64,000 bases of DNA from Thermothelomyces thermophilus ATCC 42464 (taxonomy: Eukaryota > Ascomycota > Sordariomycetes > Sordariales > Chaetomiaceae): assembly GCF_000226095.1 (NCBI RefSeq), contig NC_016477.1:2604001-2668000 (forward strand), read 5' to 3'. The notes below the pieces were generated by a model that was not told the origin of the DNA, ran no database searches, and was given only the letters and a program-made list of their open reading frames with translations. The position numbers and the translations under genes are program-made. Below, piece by piece: positions 57,456 through 64,000 of this stretch. Every line of letters begins with the position of its first letter. Position 1 is the stretch's first letter.

Positions 57456-57979
57456 ATGCCGATAGAGAAGCGGAAGTCGTATTCTATACGTTACTATGCT
57501 TCCCTTGCTTAGAATATTGCTAAGAACGGTTTTGTCGTTATGCCTTGCTCTTGGTGCGTGTCGCAAGGCCTTGTCTGCAAAATGATCGCGCGTACAAAGC
57601 GTTACGAAGCCTACATTCGTCGAGGTTGTTCTTGCGATAGCTCTAGTATACCGCTTTCTTCCTATAAGCATGTCTCCTTTTTTTTTGAATGTAATTCCTA
57701 ATGTTCGTTCTAGTAGATCATATTCTCTAGGAGCAGCGTCGTATCAAGGATGCTAAACGTTATACCGAACTTGAGCTAGATAAATCTTAATGCTGTCTAG
57801 AAGAAGCCTAGCACAAGTTGTCCGAAAGGCTTATACGGCTCCGGCGTCTTCGTCAGTAGAAGGAGTTTTTAGTAGAGAAAGGTACCGATATAGTAGCACG
57901 TAGTCTATTAATCTTAGACGAGTTAGAGGAGGTTAAGTAGCAAGAGCGGTAAGAGGTACCTACTATACCCTCGTCATAG
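57456..57979 (+). pseudogene. G1 antisense zinc-cluster gene, copy E5
   Basis: The best guide to the ancestral gene. Exon 1 57,456-57,663 (208 bp, MPIEKRKS start, MPCSWCVSQGLVCKMIARTK, then the second Cys pair and RRG-C). The donor is ATAAGC (from GTAAGC). The intron has a T-run and a CTAAT branch-like site; the acceptor TTCTAG is intact at 57,708-57,713. Exon 2 57,714-57,979 encodes the coiled-coil part and has three extra codons near its end compared with E2. The joined phase is open apart from RIP stops. The frame is opposite to gag-pol of E5 and overlaps neither pol nor the LTR. Confidence 0.75.
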
Positions 57980-57980
57980 A

Positions 57981-60900
57981 TTAATAATACCGTCGATGCT
58001 ATCGACTAGGGCACCGTCTTTAGTTCTATCCTAGGTTTTCCTTTAATCGATCTAGGTTCTGCCGGTAGAACTGTTCCAGTTTCTTAGGGCAGTTCAAATT
58101 CTTAACTAGTTCCTATAAGTTATCTTCTAGTCTAAAATCAAGCTATTTGACTAGATACTATAGTTCTCTGTTGATAATACGTAAATCTAGAATTTCTTTG
58201 ACGTCCTATTCTTCTTCTTTGTCCTCTACTTTAATGTACGTAGCAATCTTAGCGTTCTTTGGTACTAGTTCGAGAAATAAAATATAAAAAACATCCATCC
58301 GTAGTTATATAGATGACGGTAACGATAGTCGATAGTTAGATATCAAAATTTGTTCTTTGATAACGAAGGGTCTGATCTTCTTAAAGTCTAGCTTCGCGCT
58401 TGGTCGTTTGGTTCGCAAGTTTCGTATGATTAGGTAGACTTTGTCTCCCCTCTCTAGGCAAGGTCCCTCGAGCCTATGTTTATTATAGTAGTTCTTTATT
58501 CTGGTTCTGACAAACTTAAGTTCCTTTTTGAGCTTCTCGTATAATGTATACATTTGTTCTGCTTTGACTGCTGCTCTTGGCACCGTAACCTCTGGCCCTT
58601 GCCTAAGGTCTGCTTTATATTTGTAGTTTGTAAAGAACGGTATAACTTTAGTCGTTTCCGTTAGCGTTATATTATAAGCGAGTTATGCTATTAGCAATAG
58701 TATGACTTAGTTGTCTTGCTAGTAGTTGACGTAAAAACGAAGGCATTACTTGATAACTTAGTTTAGTCGCTCCGTTTGTCCATTAGTCTGTAGGTAATAT
58801 GCCGTTGACAGCTTGCTATTAATGCCTAATCGTTGTATTAACGCTTGCTAGAACTTCGATACGAACTTGGTGTCTCTATTGGTGATCTATTCTTATAGCT
58901 AAGTATATACTGATGCGACTTGCCGATAGATCACGTCTACTAACTGTTCAGCTATCTAGGACTCCTTATAGGGAAAGAAGTATACCTATTTAGTTAGGCG
59001 GTCTACTATAGTAAGAATACTATCGTAGATTACCCCTATAGCCGTATCTTTAGATTCTAGCAGCTTTATAATAAAGTCTATCGTAACTAAACTCTATAGT
59101 TTGTCGGCTATTGGTAGTGGCTAAAGTAGCCTATATAGCTTATATCGTGCCGTTTTGCTTCGGTTGTAGATGTTGTAGTTCCGTATGACTTCCTTAACTC
59201 GTGTCGTTAGCTATAGAAAGTTATAATGTTTCTTGACTTATACGACAGTCTTCGTAACTCCTTTATATCCTCCAAGCTTCGACTCGTAGAGCTTTCGAAT
59301 CATTTGTAGCTATTGGTCTTTATCGTAAATATATACTTTGCCTCAGTACCAGAGTTTCCTATCTTTTTCTTCTACTTCGTTAGGTACCGCTAGTCTAGGT
59401 GTTGCTTAATACTATGCTTTGTCGATCCTTTCTTCTCGAAAGATTACGTAACATTCTAGGAACGAGTCGAGTAGGTCATCTTCTACAGGTATCTACATTT
59501 CGTAATATAGCGTTCCGTCTATTCGTTCCTTGAATAACGGTGGCGTTGTTTCCGTTTGTCCTTCCGTATAATCCGTTCGTCGGCTTAAGGCGTCTGCTCG
59601 TATATTCTCTTTGCCCTTCTTATAGCGGATCTCAAAATTAAATTCCGTAAGGAATTCTACCTATCGTATTTGTCGTCTATTAAGCTCCTTTGTCGTTGTA
59701 AAGTATCGCAAGTTCTTATAATCTATATATACTTATACTGGTTCGATCGTGCTACTAAGGTATGGTCGCCATTCCTTAAAAGCTTTAACAATTATAAGTA
59801 GTTCCTTATCGTAGATCAGATAATTAAGACATAGTCTATCAAGCTTCTTTAAAAAGAAGGCTATAGGATATAGCTTCCCTTATTTGTCTTATTGTCCTAA
59901 TTGTCCTCCGATAGCGTAGTCTAAAGCGTCTGTTTCTACTTTAAATAGTTTCTTAGGATCTAGTAGTACTAGTACTAGATCTTTAGTAATGGCGTTGCGG
60001 ATCTACGTAAATGCTTACTTATATTACTCTTCCTATTAGAATTTAGCGTTCTTCTTTATAAGTTTGTATAAAGGTTATATAATCGCTCTAAAGTTCCTAA
60101 TGAACATCCGGTAGAAGTTTGTAAACCTAATGAAACTTTGTACTTCTGTGACTAACGTTAGTTATAGCTAATCCTTGATAGCTTTAATCTTTAAAGGTTC
60201 TATCCAGATTTGTCCTAGGGATATCTCGTATCCTAAAAACACTGTCTTCCTAACGTGGAATTCGCTCTTTTCCTTGTTAACTAATAGCTTATATATATAT
60301 AACGCATCTAGTACTGCTCTTACATGCTTCCGGTGTTTGTCTATCGTTTTAGAGAAGATAAGTATATCGTCGAGATAATATACTGTAAATTTGTTAAGAA
60401 AGGATTAGATAGCTTGATTAATTAGGGCTTAGAACGTTGCTAGCGTGTTTGTAAGTCTAAATGGCATGACGAGGTACTTATAGTGGCTATAAGGTATCCT
60501 AAAGGCCGTTTTCTACTCGTCGCTTTCTTTGATCCGTATATAGTTATAGGCCGATAGCAAGTTAAGACACGTGAAATATTAGGCTCCTGCTAACTAATCT
60601 TAGAGCTATAAGATTAGCGGTAACGGGTATCGGTTTTTTATAGTCCATTCGTTAAGTTACCAATAGTTAATGTATAACTATAGCTTTCTATCTTTCTTAG
60701 GCATAAATAGGATTAGGTAGCCTGTTAGCGATGTCAATAGGCAGATATATCCTTTTTAAAGATTTTCCTCTAAGTATCGCTTAAGTTCTTCGTTTTATAT
60801 CTAGCTCGTATAGTAAATCTTAAAGAACTTTAGTTATACTCCTTCCTTAAGCTTAATCTCGTAATCCTATGGGCCGTGTTCTAGTAATCCTTCTAGATGC

Positions 60901-61765
60901 TTCGGTTCGAATGCTAGGTGTCCTTCGTATTCCTTTAGTACTTCCCTAGTCTTGTCTTGTCTCTCGGCTTTCTAATAGTATACGAACTTAGTTCTGTCTA
61001 TGGCGATATTAGCGATTTCTCCTATTTTAACCTACTACTCTAGTTATAGTACTCTGTATTCGTTAATGGAGAGAATAGCTATCGGCGGTTTAGCTCGTTT
61101 CTCCTATTATAATGTTGGTATCGTTATACCGCTTCTTCTAGAGTCCGTAATGGTCTGCCTGCTACTGTCCGTCTCTTACGGTAGATCCGTAGGATATGCC
61201 TTCCCCTAAGCATCGTCCGCTCGCGATCCTTATATACTCCCTATCTCGCTAGTCAAATATAACTCCGTTCGGGGTCGTAGGTAGCTACTATTCTTCTAGC
61301 TAATGTCTAGGTCGTAATCTTCATGCTATAGTAACCCTAGTATTATATCTTTGTCGTCGCCTATATCTACGATACTAAATATAACTGCTATAGTCTTTCC
61401 TACTATAGTAATGTCGATTAGTTTAGTCTCCCTATATACCTATTATATTAGAAATAGTCCTTTGACTATACTATACTTCTGCTTCATTCTCTAGGGTATC
61501 TATAGCTAATTTACAAGCGTCGGCGAAATCAGGTTCATCTCTACTCTACTATCTACTAGTACAAGCATTTCGTGCTATTTCCATTGTGCTATTATCTATA
61601 GTCGCTTGTCATACCGTCATCGTCTAAAGATTACAGCGATTTCCTATATTTCTACTAGGAGGTCTCGATATAGTGGTCTCTTACGCCAGTTCCTCCTGTA
61701 CTACACTACTACTCGCCGCTATACGGGTATTAATGGTTTTCGGGCCCTTTAAAGGGCCCTGACCC
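57981..61765 (-). pseudogene. G1 pol, copy E5
   Basis: Minus strand, 3,785 bp from the frameshift site to TAA 57,981-57,983. Protease DSGAEIN-like motif near 61,545, reverse transcriptase with YYLDDIL near 60,365-60,385, integrase zinc pair near 59,165, chromodomain near 58,060-58,230. Interrupted by RIP stops, but long pieces stay open. Confidence 0.88.
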
Positions 61766-63991
61766 GTTTCCCAGGTCAGTGCTAACCTCTTTGGTTGTTC
61801 GGCTAGTAGCGGCTTCGTTAATTATGCTCATTTTTGTAAGCCATTAAGTGCTTGCGGCTTCCTACCATTAGGTCCGTTCTGCTTTTTGTCATACATACTA
61901 TAGCTTTATCTAAAGCTCCTAGATCCGCGATTTCTTTTCGTCCGTGCGGTAGAGGCAGTCGTTACTCTGGCACGAGTCCTATATGTCTCGTCCTGTTCCG
62001 TAGTGCCTAGGCTAGGCTCGTTTTGGTACTACTATAATGCCTTTTGGATCACGGGCTTTGATCTTCTAGAGCAATTCGGCCGCTTTGTTTCCTATATTAT
62101 AGACCCATTCTATAGGGTAGAGGCTTCTGTCCTTATTTCCTTGTCAGGTCGGCTAGTGATTATTTTCGAATTAATCGTGAAAGTGGTATCGGCATTTGTA
62201 TGCCATATACTAGAACTAGGGCACTTGTATATGTGCCTTGTATCGCGGGTATAGTCGCGTAGCATTGCCTGGAAGGTATTAGAATTCTTTTCTAAATCCT
62301 TCCTACTATATATAGACTGTAGATACTCTAATGCTAAGGTAGGAGTATTTCTTCCAATAGCTTTCCTATATATACTCATCTTTTCCACGGTTTATATATA
62401 TAAACTAGTACTCAGGGTTCCATACATCGTAGCTAAGTTGCTAATCGTCAGAATACTCGGTATAGCTGTCAGGCCCATCGTATATCATAGGCTATTCCCC
62501 TTTAATAGTTTCTATAATATATCAGAGTTTCCTTATCTTGTCCCTCATCTTATCGCTTTGCTAGGCAAGTCAAATCAAGCGTCTATCCCGTTTACGTAGT
62601 TCTATGTTAAGCCGGAAAACTTCGTTACGATACCATTCGATTCGTTCCTAGAGGAATAGAACATTAGGTCCGGGTCTTTCGATTCCTTAGGTGTCGGTTG
62701 TCTACGATCTATCCTACCTCTGTATAACCGTAAAACCTTACTATCTCAAGGCTAGGAGAATCGAAATTAGTAGTATATACTCTCCTACTATGTCCTATTT
62801 GGCGAGACCTATCTCTGGGTCCATAGTAACCAGTTTAGAGTACGATGCTTGTTTGTCTTTACTATTGTCATTATATCTGAGACTATCTATATCACTGCCC
62901 CTATCTTTATAGCTTGTAGCTACTACTTTAATAATATCCTTGGTGTTTTTGTCGATAGCCGTAATTTCCTTTTTAGGGACTAGTTTCTAGTCTTTCTTTA
63001 GGCTTTGACATTCTCGTTTATAGTGTCCTTTCTTTCTATAGTCATAGTAGGTGACGTTAGACTTGTCTTTAGCCGTCTTCTTCTTGTCCTACTTCTATGT
63101 TACGTCTATATTTATAGCTCTAGGGTACGTCCCATACAAAGTACTAACGTACGTTTGCTTTTTCTTATTATTAGCCTTAACTATGGTTCTATTCGTTTGA
63201 CCTCATTTCTGCTACTCTTGTATATAGAGCCAATTATCGATTCTAATAGCCTATACGATATATTTATCTAGGGTCTTAGGCTAATTATACTTATATAGCT
63301 TGTCTTTAACCTTTTCCTTTAAGCTATTATAGAATAGTTATATTAATGCCTTATCGTTAAGCTAAGACTTAAATATATCTTATCTAAACTATATGGCATA
63401 GGAGGTTACTAACTTAGTCTGTCGGAGATTAGCAAGTCTTTCTTACGTATAAATCTTCTTGTCTTTGTCGCCAAAAACCTTCCAAAGCTCTTCTTCGAAA
63501 CGGTCATAAGATCGGAAGACTGCCTATGTAAACGCGTCTCGGTCGTCTTTGTCTTCCTTAGTGAGATAGTCGTTCTATATAGGCTCGAACCATCTAAGTG
63601 CCTTGCCCTCTAATCTTGTGGCTATATAGAGAACTTTAGCTTTGTCGTCTGGAAACTTGTCGTTATTAAGCCGGAAGTAAGATCAGAGGTTTGTCAGGAA
63701 TCTTACAAGATCCTCCTTGGTTCCTCCGTATTTACTAGGTAGTTCGATCTTAATACGGCTCGCTTTAGCAGTCTCGAGCGCTTCGATTTTGGCATAGGCC
63801 TTGTTAACTAGTTTCTACAAGTACTTTTTGCCGTTCTCGAGTTCCTTAATTCGGGCTTAAGTAACCTTATCTCTCTGGTCTAACTCCTAGATCTACTACT
63901 AGAGTTGACTAATCTAGGTAAGCAGCTATTTGGCTATGACATTGGTAGCTATGTCGATGTCGAGGTCAAGGTTACCTCCGTTCTAAACTAT
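61730..63991 (-). pseudogene. G1 gag, copy E5
   Basis: Minus strand; start codon ATA at 63,989-63,991 (from ATG), stop TAA at 61,730-61,732. 2,262 bp, as in E1 and E2. Capsid part about 63.75-63.1 kb, zinc knuckle near 63,030-63,050, C-terminal extension with the Cys/His cluster near 62,190-62,225. RIP stops throughout. Confidence 0.85.
61742..61772 (-). promoter_or_regulatory. -1 frameshift signal of E5, intact
   Basis: On the minus strand the heptamer GGGAAAC (complement of 61,766-61,772) is followed after 6 bases by gggccctttaaagggccc (61,742-61,759), a perfect 9-bp inverted repeat. It differs in sequence from the E2 stem (two base changes) but keeps pairing. Confidence 0.8.
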
Positions 63992-64000
63992 AATAGAACA

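Larger units (their letters stand above)
56875..64000 (-). mobile_element. Gypsy family G1, copy E5, minus strand, 5' end outside window
   Basis: 3' LTR 56,875-57,328, antisense gene 57,456-57,979, pol 57,981-61,765 and gag 61,730-63,991; the 5' LTR lies beyond 64,000. gag and pol have exactly the lengths of E1 and E2. The frameshift signal is intact. LTR variants show it belongs with the solo LTR at 35,201. RIP damage is lighter than in E4, its host, in agreement with a later insertion. Confidence 0.92.

Noticed and set aside
12900-64000. Short plus- and minus-strand open frames of 60-200 codons as host genes
   Set aside because: All are fragments of gag, pol, LINE or antisense genes between RIP stops, or antisense shadows of them.
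1-64000. CRISPR arrays, rRNA or tRNA genes
   Set aside because: No regularly spaced repeats, no rRNA-like blocks, and no paired A and B boxes with a folding acceptor stem were found by eye.

Overview
The window looks like a filamentous ascomycete, most likely a RIP-competent sordariomycete. The genes are intron-poor with short GT-AG introns (58-139 bp) carrying CTGAC/CTAAC-type branch sites and pyrimidine-rich leaders. The repeats are full of C-to-T and G-to-A transitions that turn Gln and Trp codons into stops, the mark of repeat-induced point mutation. I cannot name the species.

Positions 1-12,600 are GC-rich and gene-bearing. Five host genes can be supported: a four-pass membrane protein (minus), the signal peptidase catalytic subunit SEC11 (minus, four exons), a BTB/POZ protein (plus), a DUF1349/Ree1-like protein (minus, two exons) and the TFIIIB subunit BRF1 (plus). 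They are ordinary housekeeping or regulatory genes and form no visible pathway. BRF1 and the DUF1349 gene are divergent across about 1 kb that holds a perfect 46-bp tandem duplication.

Positions 12,600-64,000 are one nest of retroelements with no host gene. Target-site duplications and reading frames that rejoin at the junctions give the order of insertion. The oldest element is a Ty1/copia element (pieces 12,600-15,416; 36,294-37,203; 49,675-50,464). A Tad-like LINE (15,417-36,277) lies in its integrase region, a large minus-strand Ty3/gypsy element G2 (37,204-49,674) lies between its integrase and reverse transcriptase, and a plus-strand gypsy G1 copy E4 (from 50,465) lies in its reverse transcriptase. 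The LINE carries G1 copy E1 (19,701-34,888) and a G1 solo LTR (35,201-35,653). E1 carries the youngest and best preserved copy, E2 (26,191-33,782). E4 is cut by the minus-strand copy E5 (56,875 to beyond the window).

G1 is a chromodomain-bearing gypsy element. Its gag and pol lie in different frames and are joined by what looks like a textbook -1 frameshift signal. It also carries a third gene, spliced and on the opposite strand, between pol and the 3' LTR. That gene encodes a Gal4-like Cys6 zinc cluster followed by a probable coiled coil. A diverged copy of the same gene sits inside one LTR of G2. All element genes are broken by stop codons, yet gag and pol keep identical lengths in E1, E2 and E5, so the decay is almost purely by substitution.
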